64,000 bases of DNA from Rhodococcus sp. ARC_M5 (GTDB lineage: Bacteria; Actinomycetota; Actinomycetes; Mycobacteriales; Mycobacteriaceae): positions 97,241 through 161,240 of the forward strand of contig NZ_JALGQE010000011.1 of the NCBI RefSeq assembly GCF_022810405.1, in the 5' to 3' direction. The position numbers and the translations under genes are program-made. Of the stretch, positions 40,056 through 50,233 are shown one piece after another. Position 1 is the stretch's first letter; every line of letters begins with the position of its first letter. Under the pieces are notes generated by a model, which saw only the letters and a program-made list of their open reading frames with translations, was not told the DNA's origin and made no database searches.

Positions 40056-40086
40056 TTGCGCATGAACTAAGGTTTGCCTATGCTGA
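40056..40086 (+). promoter_or_regulatory. Promoter with overlapping iron-box-like sequence
   Basis: TTGCGC (40056-40061), 17 bases, TATGCT (40079-40084). TAAGGTTTGCCTATGCTGA (40068-40086) overlaps the -10 and matches 13 of 19 IdeR consensus positions. It lies just after the FhuF-like stop, and its transcript would meet a terminator about 100 bases on. Confidence 0.4.
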
Positions 40087-40090
40087 CTTG

Positions 40091-40190
40091 ATACCAACGG
40101 ACCGCGCCGGAGTCCTGAGGGCTGCAGTGACTCCCGGTCCTTGCCACGGTGGGCCTCTCGTTCACAGCGAACGAGAGGCCCACCGATTTT
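40091..40190 (+). ncRNA. Candidate iron-regulated small RNA
   Basis: The segment between the predicted start of the promoter above and the strong terminator at 40148-40190 has no convincing reading frame. Its length of about 100 nucleotides fits a small RNA. The evidence is positional only: promoter, iron-box-like site and terminator in the right order. It may instead be the 3' region of the FhuF-like transcript. Confidence 0.3.
40148..40190 (+). terminator. Intrinsic terminator with T-run
   Basis: Exact 16-base arms (GGTGGGCCTCTCGTTC and its complement) around a five-base loop, followed by GATTTT. One of the few terminators in the window with a clear T-run on the plus strand. Confidence 0.85.
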
Positions 40191-40273
40191 CGTGGGTCGA
40201 TCGTCGTGTATCTCTGAGTCGGAGTCGACAGTCGAGTCGGCCGGACCATTTCGACGCCACCGGAGGCAGAGCT

Positions 40274-40735
40274 ATGACGGACTCGAACGGCATTACTGGG
40301 GAGAGCACCTTCGACACCATGACGCCGGAGCAGCTCACAGAACTGTGTGGACGAGGATTCGACGGGGTAGTCGGCCTGCGATACCTCGAGGTGTCCGGCG
40401 ACGAGGTGTGCGCGGAATGGACCGTCACCCCGCAGCTTCATCAACCGGCCGGAATCATGCACGGGGGCGTGCTGTGCTCGGTGGTCGAATCGGTGGCCAG
40501 TATCGGTGGATCGGCGTGGTTCGGCGCGCGCGGACACGTGGTCGGAACCAACAACAACACCGATTTCCTGCGCGCAACGCGCTCGGGAACCCTGACCGCG
40601 CATGGACATCCGATTCACCGGGGTCGCACCCAGCAGCTCTGGCAGGTCGACATGACGGACGAGAACGGACGCCTTGTCGCCCAGGGCAAGGTCCGGCTCG
40701 CGAATGTCGAAAACACCGCGCATCTGGGACAGTGA
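40274..40735 (+). CDS. PaaI-type hotdog-fold thioesterase
   Basis: A 153-residue hotdog-fold protein. The core HQPAGIMHGGVLCSVVESVAS holds the conserved HGG with the downstream acidic residue typical of PaaI/YbdB-type acyl-CoA thioesterases. NNNTDFLRATRSGTLTAHG matches the family's second motif. GGAGGCAGAGCT precedes the ATG. It corresponds to Rv1847, next to urease in M. tuberculosis. Five bases separate it from the aldolase-like gene. Acyl specificity is unknown. Confidence 0.9.
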   Translation: MTDSNGITGESTFDTMTPEQLTELCGRGFDGVVGLRYLEVSGDEVCAEWTVTPQLHQPAGIMHGGVLCSVVESVASIGGSAWFGARGHVVGTNNNTDFLRATRSGTLTAHGHPIHRGRTQQLWQVDMTDENGRLVAQGKVRLANVENTAHLGQ

Positions 40736-40740
40736 GGCCC

Positions 40741-42021
40741 ATGACCGGACACAGCGACAACGCCGAATCCTCCTCCGAGTCCAGGGGCACCGCATTGACC
40801 CCCGACGCGTTCGATCGCCTGGAGTCACTGTTCGGTCCCATCGATGACGAACTGGCACAGCACTATCCGGGTGACCGAATCGGCGGTCAGCCTTCGCACA
40901 CCGTCTACGTATCGGCCGCGGACGCTTCGGCTGCCGTGCCGGCCGAATGGGGCGCGGCCGCCCTGGCCATCCTGGACGCCAACCCCGAGGCATTCGCGGG
41001 ACTCGACACCGCCGACGCACTGCCACTCGTGCGTGACCGGCTCGGCAGTGCTCCTGTTCAAGATCTCAGATTCGACTTCGAGGACGGCTACGGGTGGCGG
41101 TCGGACGCCGTCGAGGACGGTCATGCGCGCGCAGCCGGTGCCGCGCTGTCGGCGTTGGCGCTGGATCCAGCGGGCCCGACATGGCTCGGAGTACGCGCCA
41201 AAGGGCTTGCTGCACATGAGCGTCGGCGTGGTATTCGCACTCTCGAGCTCGTTCTGGAGGGAGCCGGGGGAGTGCCCGACGGCTTCGTGTTCACCGTACC
41301 CAAGCTGCGCGCCGTCCAGCAGGTGGCCGCAGTGGTGGCCGTGTGCGAGGAACTCGAGCGGGCCCATGGTCTACCGGATCGTGCGCTTCGGTTCGAGTTG
41401 CAGATCGAGAGCCCACAGGCGGTGATCGGGGCCGATGGCACGACGACGCTCGCGCGGGCGATCACTCGGGCGGACGGCCGCTGCACTGCCCTGCACTACG
41501 GGACCTACGACTACAGCGCCGCCTGCGGAATCACTTCTGCGCAGCAATCATTGGCGCATCCGGTGGCAGACCATGCGAAGAGCGTCATGTTGGTGGCGGC
41601 GGCGCAGACCGGGGTATGGGTGTGTGACGGCTCGACCCAGGTGGTGCCGACCGGCGATCCCGATCAGGTCGCGTCGTCCGCTCGGCGGCATTTCGATCTG
41701 GTCACCAGATCCCTCGAGCGCGGCTTCTATCAGGGGTGGGACATGCATCCTGGGCATCTGGTGACACGGTGGCTTGCCACCTTCGGCTTCTTCCGTCAGG
41801 CCATGCCGGTCGCTGCTGCTCGGTTGGGCAGCTACCTCGATCGTCAGGGTGGTGAGGTGATGGACGAGCCGGCGACGGCGCAGGCTTTGGCAGGCGTACT
41901 GGTGCGGGGTCTGGATTCGGGCGCGTTCGGCATCGCCGAGCTGCAGAACGTTGCTGCCGGCATCGACCGAGACGTGCTGCGCGGACTGCTCGATCGATCG
42001 GTGACCGTGCCGCTCGGATGA
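40741..42021 (+). CDS. HpcH/HpaI aldolase-like protein (DUF6986 type)
   Basis: A 426-residue protein with a TIM-barrel aldolase look. [11 protein letters not shown] and [12 protein letters not shown] supply the acidic metal ligands seen in citrate-lyase-beta/HpcH enzymes, and [14 protein letters not shown] resembles their active-site loop. It appears to belong to DUF6986. It probably acts on a CoA thioester or 2-oxo acid, but substrate is unknown. It lies between thioesterase and urease genes on the same strand. The start is chosen five bases after the thioesterase stop. Confidence 0.75.
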   Translation: MTGHSDNAESSSESRGTALTPDAFDRLESLFGPIDDELAQHYPGDRIGGQPSHTVYVSAADASAAVPAEWGAAALAILDANPEAFAGLDTADALPLVRDRLGSAPVQDLRFDFEDGYGWRSDAVEDGHARAAGAALSALALDPAGPTWLGVRAKGLAAHERRRGIRTLELVLEGAGGVPDGFVFTVPKLRAVQQVAAVVAVCEELERAHGLPDRALRFELQIESPQAVIGADGTTTLARAITRADGRCTALHYGTYDYSAACGITSAQQSLAHPVADHAKSVMLVAAAQTGVWVCDGSTQVVPTGDPDQVASSARRHFDLVTRSLERGFYQGWDMHPGHLVTRWLATFGFFRQAMPVAAARLGSYLDRQGGEVMDEPATAQALAGVLVRGLDSGAFGIAELQNVAAGIDRDVLRGLLDRSVTVPLG

Positions 42022-42106
42022 GGTGCGTCGGCGCACTCCGCTGCCGACGGGTCGCAAGCGTGTCAGAATTGCCGGGCACCATCACCGATCGGGACGGAGA
42101 ACTCCA

Positions 42107-42739
42107 ATGCGGTTGTCTCCGCACGAGCAGGACCGACTGCTCGTCAGTTACGCGGCCGAACTCGCTCGCCGTCGTCAGGCACGCGGCCTGAAGCTCAACC
42201 ACCCCGAGGCGATCGCGGTCATCACCGATCACCTCCTCGAGGGTGCCCGCGACGGCCGATCGGTCGCAGACCTGATGTCCTCGGGTCGTGAGGTTCTCGG
42301 TGCCGACGACGTGCTCGTCGGGGTTCCCGAGTTGCTCCCCGAGGTGATGGTGGAAGCGACTTTTCCGGACGGTACGAAGCTGATCACGGTGCACGAGCCG
42401 ATCTCGCCGACGCGGGGTGACGGCCACCTGATCCCGGGCGAGATCATCACCGTCGCAGGCGACATCGAGATCAACGAGGGTGCCGAGGTGATCTCGATGA
42501 TCGTCGTGAACGCGGGAGATCGACCGGTACAGGTGGGTAGCCACGTGCATTTCCCGCAGTCCAATGCAGCTCTGCAGTTCGACCGTGAGCGGGCATACGG
42601 TTGCCGGCTCGACATACCCGCAGGCACAGCGGTGCGTTTCGAGCCCGGCATCGAACAGACGATTCGGCTCGTGCCCCTCGGTGGCACGCGCGAGGTACAC
42701 GGATTGAGCATGACACCTCCCGGAAAGTTGGACAGCTGA
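42107..42739 (+). CDS. ureAB: Fused urease gamma/beta subunit
   Basis: A 210-residue structural subunit. Residues 1-100 are a complete gamma subunit ([42 protein letters not shown]). Residues about 104-210 are a complete beta subunit ([49 protein letters not shown]). M. tuberculosis has separate ureA and ureB genes; Helicobacter UreA is a similar fusion. GGACGGAG precedes the ATG. Its stop overlaps ureC by one base (TGATG). Confidence 0.95.
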   Translation: MRLSPHEQDRLLVSYAAELARRRQARGLKLNHPEAIAVITDHLLEGARDGRSVADLMSSGREVLGADDVLVGVPELLPEVMVEATFPDGTKLITVHEPISPTRGDGHLIPGEIITVAGDIEINEGAEVISMIVVNAGDRPVQVGSHVHFPQSNAALQFDRERAYGCRLDIPAGTAVRFEPGIEQTIRLVPLGGTREVHGLSMTPPGKLDS

Positions 42740-44460
42740 TGGCGCGCATGAGTCGCAGTCGATACGCCCAGTTGTTCGGCCCCACCACGGGTGATCGAAT
42801 CCGTTTGGCGGACACCGATCTTCTGATCGAGGTCACCGAGGACCGCAGTGGCGGACCCGGCAACGCCGGTGAGGAGGCCGTGTTCGGCGGCGGGAAGGTG
42901 ATCCGTGAATCGATGGGTCAGTCCCGAGCCACCCGCGCCGACGGTGCTCCCGACACGGTGATCACCGGGGTGGTGGTTGTCGATTACTGGGGAATCATCA
43001 AGGCCGATCTCGGTATTCGCGACGGACGCATCGTGGCACTCGGCAAATCGGGCAACCCCGACACCATGACCGGGGTACATCCCGATCTCGTCATCGGCCC
43101 GTCCACCGAGATCATCGCGGGCAACGGGAAGATCGTCACAGCAGGCGGCATCGACTGCCACGTCCACCTGATCTGCCCTCAGATCAAGGAAGAAGCTCTC
43201 GGCGGCGGCATCACCACCGTCATCGCAGGAGGAACCGGCCCCGCCGAAGGCAGCAAGGCCACCACCGTCACCCCTGGCGCGTGGCACCTCTCCCGAATGC
43301 TGGAATCGCTGGACGACTGGCCGATGAACATCGTGCTCCTCGGCAAGGGCAACACGGTCAATCCGGACTCGATGTGGGAGCAATTACGAGCGGGCGCATC
43401 GGGATTGAAACTGCACGAGGACTGGGGATCGACTCCGGCCGCGATCGACGCGTGCCTGCGAGTGTGCGAGGACGCAGGCGTTCAGGCAGCACTGCACTCG
43501 GACACCCTGAACGAGGCCGGCTTCGTCGAGACCACCCTCGATGCGATCAAGGGACGCGGAATTCACGCGTACCACACCGAGGGTGCGGGCGGTGGGCACG
43601 CACCCGACATCATCACCGTTGCGGCGCAGCCACATGTGTTGCCCAGCTCGACCAACCCGACGCGTCCCCACACCGTCAACACGCTGGACGAACATCTCGA
43701 CATGCTGATGGTGTGCCACCACCTCAGTCCTTCCATTCCGGAGGATCTCGCCTTCGCCGAGAGCCGAATCCGACCGTCGACCATCGCGGCCGAGGATCTG
43801 CTGCACGACATGGGTGCGATCTCGATGATCGGTAGCGACGCCCAGGCGATGGGCCGGATCGGTGAGGTGGTTCTGCGAACCTGGCAGACGGCACACGTGA
43901 TGAAATCTCGCCGTGGGTTCCTGGCCGGTGACAACGGAGCCGACAACAACCGTGTCATGCGCTACGTCGCGAAGTACACCATCTGCCCGGCCGTCGCACA
44001 CGGCCTGGACGACGAGATCGGTTCGATCGAACCGGGGAAGCTCGCCGACCTCGTGCTGTGGGATCCGGCGTTCTTCGGCGTACGTCCCCACATGGTGATC
44101 AAGGGCGGCATGATCGCCTGGGCTGCCATGGGCGATGCCAACGCGTCCATCCCGACCCCGCAGCCCGAACTGCCGCGTCCGATGTTCGGGGCGTCGCCGA
44201 AGGCGGCCGCTGCGACCTCACTGCATTTTGTTGCCCCACAGGCGATCGAGGACGGACTCGCTGGACGTCTCAACTGTGATCGACGGCTGGTTCCGGTCAA
44301 GAACGTGCGCGGCGTCAGGAAGTCGGACATGGCACACAACGACGCTCTGCCCGATATCCGAGTGGATCCCGACACCTTCACCGTGCGGATCGACGGTGAC
44401 GTGTGGACAGAGCAACCGGCCACCGAACTGCCGATGGCGCAGCGATATTTCCTCTTCTGA
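42739..44460 (+). CDS. ureC: Urease alpha subunit
   Basis: A 573-residue catalytic subunit that hydrolyses urea to ammonia and carbamate at a di-nickel site. Visible ligands: H141 and H143 in DCHVHLI, carbamylated K224 in GLKLHEDWG, and [12 protein letters not shown]. Flap cysteine C326 is in MVCHHLS. Length is normal. The start overlaps the ureAB stop by one base, and the stop overlaps ureF in the same way; an ATG nine bases later is a possible alternative start. Confidence 0.97.
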   Translation: MARMSRSRYAQLFGPTTGDRIRLADTDLLIEVTEDRSGGPGNAGEEAVFGGGKVIRESMGQSRATRADGAPDTVITGVVVVDYWGIIKADLGIRDGRIVALGKSGNPDTMTGVHPDLVIGPSTEIIAGNGKIVTAGGIDCHVHLICPQIKEEALGGGITTVIAGGTGPAEGSKATTVTPGAWHLSRMLESLDDWPMNIVLLGKGNTVNPDSMWEQLRAGASGLKLHEDWGSTPAAIDACLRVCEDAGVQAALHSDTLNEAGFVETTLDAIKGRGIHAYHTEGAGGGHAPDIITVAAQPHVLPSSTNPTRPHTVNTLDEHLDMLMVCHHLSPSIPEDLAFAESRIRPSTIAAEDLLHDMGAISMIGSDAQAMGRIGEVVLRTWQTAHVMKSRRGFLAGDNGADNNRVMRYVAKYTICPAVAHGLDDEIGSIEPGKLADLVLWDPAFFGVRPHMVIKGGMIAWAAMGDANASIPTPQPELPRPMFGASPKAAAATSLHFVAPQAIEDGLAGRLNCDRRLVPVKNVRGVRKSDMAHNDALPDIRVDPDTFTVRIDGDVWTEQPATELPMAQRYFLF

Positions 44461-45116
44461 TGTCCGATGCCCGACTACGAGTGACGACGCTTCTCTCGCT
44501 TGCCGATTCCCGCCTGCCCACCGGTGGCCACGTGCACTCCGGGGGAGTCGAAGAAGCCATCGCCTCGGGCTTCGTTCGAGACATCACGACGCTCGAGGCC
44601 TTCCTACGACGGCGCATCAGGACTTCCGGTGCCACCACGGCGTCCATTGCCGCATCGTTGGTGCACGGGTCGTCGAGCACGGACGAGGCCGATGCCGAAT
44701 CCGACGCACGAACTCCGTCCCCGGCAGCCAGGTCTGCCTCCCGTGCTCAGGGCCGTGGATTGCTTCGGTTGGCCAAATCGGCGTGGCCGCATCATGATTG
44801 GGCGTCGATCGGGCGGAGGCCACACCTGGCGGTTGCCGCTGGGCACGTCGGACTCGCGGCGGGCCTGTCGGTTGCCGACACGGCCGCGGTACAGGTGTAC
44901 ATCACCATGACCGGGTCGGCGATTGCAGCACAGCGTCTCCTCGCGCTCGATCCGGCCGAGGTCGCGGCGTGCACCATCCGGTTGGGCGAGTTCTGCGACG
45001 ACGTGACGGCCGCGGTGTGTCGATGTCTGCCGGAGCTGATGGAGTTGTCGGATCCGTTGCTGGACATGTTCGCCGAAGCCCACGCCGTCCGCGATCGGCC
45101 GTTGTTCGTATCCTGA
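44460..45116 (+). CDS. ureF: Urease accessory protein UreF
   Basis: A 218-residue accessory protein of the urease maturation complex; it acts with UreG and UreD to insert nickel. LLSLADSRLPTGGHVHSGGVEEAI is the conserved N-terminal segment. The start overlaps the ureC stop by one base. A somewhat hydrophilic Ser/Ala-rich linker lies near residues 75-100. About 40 bases with ACAAGGAG separate it from ureG. Confidence 0.9.
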   Translation: MSDARLRVTTLLSLADSRLPTGGHVHSGGVEEAIASGFVRDITTLEAFLRRRIRTSGATTASIAASLVHGSSSTDEADAESDARTPSPAARSASRAQGRGLLRLAKSAWPHHDWASIGRRPHLAVAAGHVGLAAGLSVADTAAVQVYITMTGSAIAAQRLLALDPAEVAACTIRLGEFCDDVTAAVCRCLPELMELSDPLLDMFAEAHAVRDRPLFVS

Positions 45117-45155
45117 TTACGGTTCCATTTTTTCTCTAGTGACAAGGAGTTCGAC

Positions 45156-45860
45156 ATGCCCCCGCACCTGATCGACGGTGAGCCCCACGACCACGGTTTG
45201 GATCGGCCCAAGCGCGCACGGGTGGCAGGCGATGCGCTGCGCGTCGGGATCGGTGGTCCCGTCGGGTCCGGCAAGACGGCGTTGGTGGCTGCCCTGTGCC
45301 GCGAGCTGCGCGACGAACTCTCACTGGCCGTACTCACCAACGACATCTACACCACCGAGGACGCGGATTTCTTGCGTCGGCACGCGGTGTTGCCCGACGA
45401 GCGCATCACGGCGGTGCAGACCGGTGGCTGCCCGCACACCGCGATCCGAGACGACATCACGGCCAATCTCGACGCCATCGACGATCTGATCGAGAACAAC
45501 CCGCCCCTCGATCTGATTCTCGTGGAATCCGGTGGCGACAATCTGACGGCGACGTTCTCGTCCGGTCTGATCGATGTACAGATCTTCGTCGTCGACGTTG
45601 CCGGGGGAGACAAGGTGCCGCGCAAGGGCGGTCCCGGTGTCACGTTCTCCGACCTGCTGGTCGTCAACAAGACGGACCTCGCCCCGTACGTCGGAGCCGA
45701 CCTCGGTGTCATGGAGCGCGACGCGGCCCAGGTGCGCGAGGGACGACCGACTGCGCTGATCTCCCTCACCGACGATCCGGCGGCGACCATGGTGCTCGAG
45801 TGGGTGCGGGAGCAGCTGAAGGTGATCGCCGACGCCGACGCGCATGCCCACACGCACTGA
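45156..45860 (+). CDS. ureG: Urease accessory GTPase UreG
   Basis: A 234-residue SIMIBI GTPase that drives nickel delivery. P-loop [12 protein letters not shown], the conserved NDIYTTEDA segment, the nickel-linked CPH in [10 protein letters not shown], and NKTDL guanine-recognition motif are all present. The N-terminus (DGEPHDHGL) and the C-terminus (DADAHAHTH) are His-containing, possibly metal-binding. AAGGAG precedes the ATG. Confidence 0.96.
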   Translation: MPPHLIDGEPHDHGLDRPKRARVAGDALRVGIGGPVGSGKTALVAALCRELRDELSLAVLTNDIYTTEDADFLRRHAVLPDERITAVQTGGCPHTAIRDDITANLDAIDDLIENNPPLDLILVESGGDNLTATFSSGLIDVQIFVVDVAGGDKVPRKGGPGVTFSDLLVVNKTDLAPYVGADLGVMERDAAQVREGRPTALISLTDDPAATMVLEWVREQLKVIADADAHAHTH

Positions 45861-45866
45861 GCGTCG

Positions 45867-46535
45867 ATGCACACCGAGCTCTGCATCGACGCGAGCCGCA
45901 CCCGGAGCCCACGCATCACCTCGGTGGGAGGGCTGGCCGGCCGACAGACGGGACCGGACACGGTTCACCTGATCGGAACGGCGGCAACGCCTCTGGGCGG
46001 TGACACCATCACCGTGAGAATATCGGTGGCGGCCGGCGCCCACCTGGAGGTGCGCAGTGTCGCTGCCTCGTTGGCGATGCCCGGTGGGCTGCATCGTCAC
46101 TCCTCCGCGCAGTGGCACTTCGAGGTCGGAGCGGGCGCGTCGTTGATCTTCGATCCCGAACCAATGGTCGTGGTATCCGACGCCTCGCACTCGGTGGTCA
46201 ATACCGTTGCACTGCAGGAAGATTCAACATTGTGGCTACGTGAGAGGACGCAGATCGGACGATTCGAGGAAGCATCGGGTCGGTGGAGCAGTGCGATGCG
46301 ATGCGACGTCGGCAACAGCCCGTTGTTGCGTCACCGAGTGGAACTGGGTGCGGGATCGGTTGCGCACGACGCGCTGTCGGCTCCGCTGTCGATGTCCAGC
46401 ACCTTGCAGTATCCCGATGACCGTTCGTCCGAGGTCGATCTCGCCGACGGGACCGTCCGGCTGTCGCTGGCAGGAGGCGGTTCGCTCAGCACCTCCGTGG
46501 GACGCCGACTGCAGCCCGCCGGAGCCGATCTGTGA
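45867..46535 (+). CDS. ureD: Urease accessory protein UreD
   Basis: A 222-residue UreD/UreH scaffold that binds the apo-urease during nickel insertion. The pattern GGDTITVRISVAAGAHLEVRSVAASLAMPG and the DPEPMVVVSDASH region fit the family. The protein is somewhat short compared with about 270 residues elsewhere but similar to mycobacterial forms. Six bases after ureG; last gene of the operon, followed by a bidirectional terminator. Confidence 0.9.
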   Translation: MHTELCIDASRTRSPRITSVGGLAGRQTGPDTVHLIGTAATPLGGDTITVRISVAAGAHLEVRSVAASLAMPGGLHRHSSAQWHFEVGAGASLIFDPEPMVVVSDASHSVVNTVALQEDSTLWLRERTQIGRFEEASGRWSSAMRCDVGNSPLLRHRVELGAGSVAHDALSAPLSMSSTLQYPDDRSSEVDLADGTVRLSLAGGGSLSTSVGRRLQPAGADL

Positions 46536-46559
46536 GACCCGCACACTTCGAAACGAACA

Positions 46560-46595
46560 ACGCATCGGCCGACGGTGTCCCGTCGGCCGATGCGT
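46560..46595. terminator. Bidirectional terminator between ureD and ndh
   Basis: Exact 16-base arms (ACGCATCGGCCGACGG and its complement) around a TGTC loop, between two convergent stops. Confidence 0.85.
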
Positions 46596-46623
46596 GTTCT
46601 CGAACACTTCGGTCGGCGGCCGA

Positions 46624-48027
46624 TCAGCCCGCTGCGTCCTCGCGTTGCCGTTCCACCTCGGCGGTGCGCTTGTCCACGTCACCAGCACGTTCGATGGAGT
46701 TGAGTTGCTCGATGGCCAGTCGCGCGAACACCTGCTGCTCGGTCGACGCCATCTGAGCCCGACCGCGGCCGAGGAACGTCACGAACCACGAGATGACGGT
46801 CGTGATGCGGCTGCGGTAACCCACCAGGTAGTAGAGATGTAGCGCGAGCCACATGAGCCAGGCGATGAAACCGCCGAATTCTAGCTTTCCGACCTTGGCG
46901 ACCGCGTTGAAGCGCGACACCGTTGCCATCGAACCCTTGTCGAAGTACTTGAACGGGGCCCGTTGGGCGGGATCGTCCTGGCCCTTGACCGACGCCTTGA
47001 TCAGCTTGGCCGCGTAGGTCGCTCCCTGGATGGCGCCCTGCGCCATGCCGGGAACGTCCTTGACCGACATCAGGTCGCCGATCACGAACACGTTCGGATG
47101 GCCCTTGACGGTGAGGTCCGGTTCGACCAGCACGCGTCCGGCGCGATCGGTTTCCGATCCGGATTGGTCGGCGAGCTGCTTGCCGAGGGGGCTGCCCTGC
47201 ACGCCTGCAGACCAGACCTTGCACTGCGACTCGATGCGACGCGTCGTGCCGTCCTTCTCCTTGACGGTCAGGCCGTCGTTGTCGACGTCGGTGACCATCG
47301 CGTTCAGCTGGATTTCGACGCCGAGCTTCTCGAGCCGCTCGGCGGCCTTGCGGCCCAGCTTCTCGCCCATCGGCGGCAGCACGGCGGGCGCGGCGTCGAG
47401 CAGGATGACGCGGGCGTCACGCGGATCGATGTTGCGGAAAGCTCCGTCGAGGGTGCGATCGGCGAGCTCGGCGATCTGCCCGGCGAGCTCCACGCCGGTG
47501 GGACCTGCGCCGACGACCACGAAGGTCATGAGGCGGTCCTTCTCTTCTTGATCGTCGGAGAGTTCGGCCTGCTCGAACGCACCGAGGATGCGTCCGCGCA
47601 GTTCGAGAGCGTCGTCGATGGTCTTCATGCCGGGCGCGAACTCGGCGAAGTGATCGTTGCCGAAGTACGACTGTTGTGCGCCCGCCGCGACAATCAGGCT
47701 GTCGAACGGAGTGACGGTGATGCGTTCGAGGAGCTTGGACGTGACCGTCTTGGCCTCGAGATCGATGTTCAGCACGTCTCCGAGCAGCACCTCGGCGTTC
47801 TTCTGCTTGCGCAGAATGACGCGGGTGGTGGGGGCGATCTCGCCGACGGACAGAATTCCGGTCGCGACCTGGTAAAGGAGAGGCTGGAAGAGGTGGTGTG
47901 TCGTCTTGGCGACGAGGGTGATGTCGACGTCGGCTTTCTTGAGCGCCTTGACGCCGAACAGACCTCCGAACCCGGAACCGATGACGACGACGCGGTGACG
48001 CTTCGATTCGAGCGGTTGGATGCTCAT
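46624..48027 (-). CDS. ndh: Type II NADH dehydrogenase (NDH-2)
   Basis: A 467-residue monotopic FAD enzyme that passes electrons from NADH to menaquinone without proton pumping. FAD motif VVVIGSGFGG, quinone-site region HHLFQPLLYQVATG, second nucleotide motif VVVGAGPTGVELAG and an amphipathic/hydrophobic C-terminus (about 385-420) for membrane attachment. Corresponds to Rv1854c. The C-terminal 45 residues are hydrophilic. It is the last gene in a long minus-strand run but is separated from its upstream neighbour by 97 bases. Confidence 0.95.
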   Translation of the reverse strand: MSIQPLESKRHRVVVIGSGFGGLFGVKALKKADVDITLVAKTTHHLFQPLLYQVATGILSVGEIAPTTRVILRKQKNAEVLLGDVLNIDLEAKTVTSKLLERITVTPFDSLIVAAGAQQSYFGNDHFAEFAPGMKTIDDALELRGRILGAFEQAELSDDQEEKDRLMTFVVVGAGPTGVELAGQIAELADRTLDGAFRNIDPRDARVILLDAAPAVLPPMGEKLGRKAAERLEKLGVEIQLNAMVTDVDNDGLTVKEKDGTTRRIESQCKVWSAGVQGSPLGKQLADQSGSETDRAGRVLVEPDLTVKGHPNVFVIGDLMSVKDVPGMAQGAIQGATYAAKLIKASVKGQDDPAQRAPFKYFDKGSMATVSRFNAVAKVGKLEFGGFIAWLMWLALHLYYLVGYRSRITTVISWFVTFLGRGRAQMASTEQQVFARLAIEQLNSIERAGDVDKRTAEVERQREDAAG

Positions 48028-48124
48028 TACCTGCTCCCTAACGATTGCTGTGTGAGGTCAACGGTAGTCGCCATCCATCGCGACGTCTCGGCGAGGTCGT
48101 CGTGTCTGTGGTTGCATCTCACAC

Positions 48125-48925
48125 CTATCGGCCGGCTGCGGCGCGCTTCGCCAGTTCCACGGTCGCGGCCCGCAGTTCGGCAGCCGAGTCGATCGGAGTC
48201 GCATAGCCGACCCTTGTATACGCGATCCCGCGTGGCGTGAGCACTTTCAGATCCAGTCCGTACCGGTCCGCGGCCGTGCACTCGGCGGATGTGGCGTCGG
48301 GAAAGCCTCCCAATTCGCGAGCCATCGCGTTCAGCGACGACGCGTGGTCGGCGTTGAGGTGCTCGATTGCGTACGCCGAGGTCGGCGACACCGGATCGGG
48401 CGCGGCCTCGGAATACGCGTCGGCAGTTGCCGAATCCATCCGGCCGTATCCGCCGACCCAGCGGACTCGCTGCACGCGCATGACCCAGAGCGTGAAGTCG
48501 CTGTAGTCCAGGTAGTACTTCGCTGCTGGTACGCCGTCGAGATGCGCCGCGCGTGCTGCGGCCAATTCGTCCCCGTCGGGCCGTTCCACCACGCCGGCCA
48601 GCGTGATACGGCCCGACGCCAGGGGATCGGTCTGCGATTGCGGTGCGACGATCGACAGGCTCATCCGTTGATCGCCTGCGAGGTTCCGTCCGTGCTCGGC
48701 CATCCGGGAGACACACAGAACTGGAGCGCCGTCGAGCAACCCGTAGGTGACGAACGATGCCCAGGGATCGCCGTCCGCGGTCAGGCTCGCGAGGGTTGCG
48801 GTGTTGGTGGACGCAGCGATCGTGCGCGCTTCCTCGGCCGCGGAGGGACGACGGTCGTGGACCACCGGTGCTAGGGGAGGAGGGACGGACGGGGCGTCAC
48901 CGGGATCGCCGTGATCGAGTGCCAT
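48125..48925 (-). CDS. HugZ-like FMN-binding split-barrel protein with DUF2470
   Basis: A 266-residue protein with an N-terminal pyridoxamine-oxidase-like split barrel (about 25-165) and a C-terminal DUF2470/HugZ domain carrying AIEHLNADHASSL. HugZ-family proteins bind haem or flavin, and some degrade haem, but the key residues cannot be checked here. I chose the ATG at 48925; the longer frame upstream is non-family. It lies 23 bases after the GAP-family gene. Confidence 0.8.
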   Translation of the reverse strand: MALDHGDPGDAPSVPPPLAPVVHDRRPSAAEEARTIAASTNTATLASLTADGDPWASFVTYGLLDGAPVLCVSRMAEHGRNLAGDQRMSLSIVAPQSQTDPLASGRITLAGVVERPDGDELAAARAAHLDGVPAAKYYLDYSDFTLWVMRVQRVRWVGGYGRMDSATADAYSEAAPDPVSPTSAYAIEHLNADHASSLNAMARELGGFPDATSAECTAADRYGLDLKVLTPRGIAYTRVGYATPIDSAAELRAATVELAKRAAAGR

Positions 48926-48948
48926 GCGGTGAAGCTTACGGCGACGAC

Positions 48949-49626
48949 CTAGACGAGGTCTGCGGCATGAATCAGCGCGTCGGCGACGAGTGCGACACCG
49001 AGCACGACGAAGATGACGCGCACCGTCGGCGGGCCGTACCGCATCAGCGCCCGCACGGTTGCCGTGAACGCGCGTCTGGAACGTCGACTCTTCCTCGACG
49101 CCAGAATCAGAACGAGGATGGGCGGTAGTAGCCCGATCACGCAGTAGACGACGACGATGGCCGGCCACCACGGCGGCCGGGGATCGTAGGTCGAGAGCAT
49201 CGTCAGCCCGGCGAGATAAGGCACTGCCGTCGGGCCCTGCACCAAACCGATCGTGAGTCCGGTCAGGGCGACGACGGGAATGCTCGAGCCGGCTCGGGCT
49301 GCCCACGCCGGTGGGCGCCGTTCGGCGGTGCGCAGAGCACCGAGAGTGATCAGCACCAGCCCGATCACCAGCTCGGTGCGATACCGGACCGTAGGAGTGA
49401 TGGTGATGTCGAACAGATCGGTGAAGAAGTCGATGCCGAGAACGGTGAGTATGCCGAACGTGGTCGTCGCTGTGAACACTCCGCCGACGAAGGCCAGCCC
49501 GGCTCGGAAAGGAGACCGGCGGGTGGTTCTCGCGTGCACCGCGATGGCAGCGGTCACGCCGATCAGCAGCACGTCGAGCGAATCGAGCAGTGCGAATCCG
49601 ACGAGCGCAAGCAGCAAGGTCACCAT
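48949..49626 (-). CDS. GAP (Sap) family membrane protein
   Basis: A 225-residue integral membrane protein with about six hydrophobic segments, starting MVTLLLALVGFALLDSLDVLLIG. This resembles the GAP/LysE-like family, which in mycobacteria includes proteins needed for surface glycolipid export. A hydrophilic basic loop (SRKSRRSRR) lies near residue 180. Cargo unknown. Starts 19 bases after the cysteine hydrolase stop. Confidence 0.75.
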   Translation of the reverse strand: MVTLLLALVGFALLDSLDVLLIGVTAAIAVHARTTRRSPFRAGLAFVGGVFTATTTFGILTVLGIDFFTDLFDITITPTVRYRTELVIGLVLITLGALRTAERRPPAWAARAGSSIPVVALTGLTIGLVQGPTAVPYLAGLTMLSTYDPRPPWWPAIVVVYCVIGLLPPILVLILASRKSRRSRRAFTATVRALMRYGPPTVRVIFVVLGVALVADALIHAADLV

Positions 49627-49645
49627 GGAGTGTCCAGGATATCGG

Positions 49646-50200
49646 TCAGCCGAAGGTGACCTTCTCGGTGACGACGGCCACGGCAGTCCGGCCGGGAGCG
49701 GTCTGGTTGTCCCAGTACATGTTCGTGTGCGCGATGACCTGCGCAGGTGGCGGCGCACCCCAGTCGGACAGATCCTCGGCAGTGTGTGCGTCGCTCACCA
49801 GCGTCACGTCGTATCCGCGGACGAGGGCTCCGTGCAGCGTGGACCTGATGCAGAAATCCGTGTGCGCCCCGGCGATGACGACATGCCCCACGCCCGAGGC
49901 GGCGAGCTCGGTTTCGAGACCGGTGTCCTCGAAGGCATCGCCGTGCTTCTTGTGGACGAGCGGATCGCGCGGATCCATCGGCAACTCGTCGAGGAGTTTC
50001 CAGCCGTCCGTTCCGAAAGCCAGCTCCTTCTCGGAGGAGTGCTGCACCCAGATCACCGGAGTACTGGTGTACCGGGCGCGGGACACCAGGGTGACGATGT
50101 TGTTGATGACGCGCTGCCGGTCGTGCACGCCGACCAACACGTCGTTCTGCACGTCGATGATCACCAGTGCGGTTGCGGGCCGGTGAAGCAGGGTGGTCAC
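49646..50200 (-). CDS. Isochorismatase-family cysteine hydrolase
   Basis: A 184-residue hydrolase with the triad Asp in IIDVQND, Lys in VHKKHGDAF and Cys in THTDFCIRST-type context (AGAHTDFCIRST). The cis-peptide region before the Cys is typical. Substrates in the family include isochorismate, nicotinamide and carbamoyl compounds; none can be chosen. Part of the minus-strand run, 33 bases after the UvrA-like gene. Confidence 0.9.
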   Translation of the reverse strand: MTTLLHRPATALVIIDVQNDVLVGVHDRQRVINNIVTLVSRARYTSTPVIWVQHSSEKELAFGTDGWKLLDELPMDPRDPLVHKKHGDAFEDTGLETELAASGVGHVVIAGAHTDFCIRSTLHGALVRGYDVTLVSDAHTAEDLSDWGAPPPAQVIAHTNMYWDNQTAPGRTAVAVVTEKVTFG

Positions 50201-50233
50201 GGCATCTCCCTTGTTCTCGGGTTCGGTTGCACG

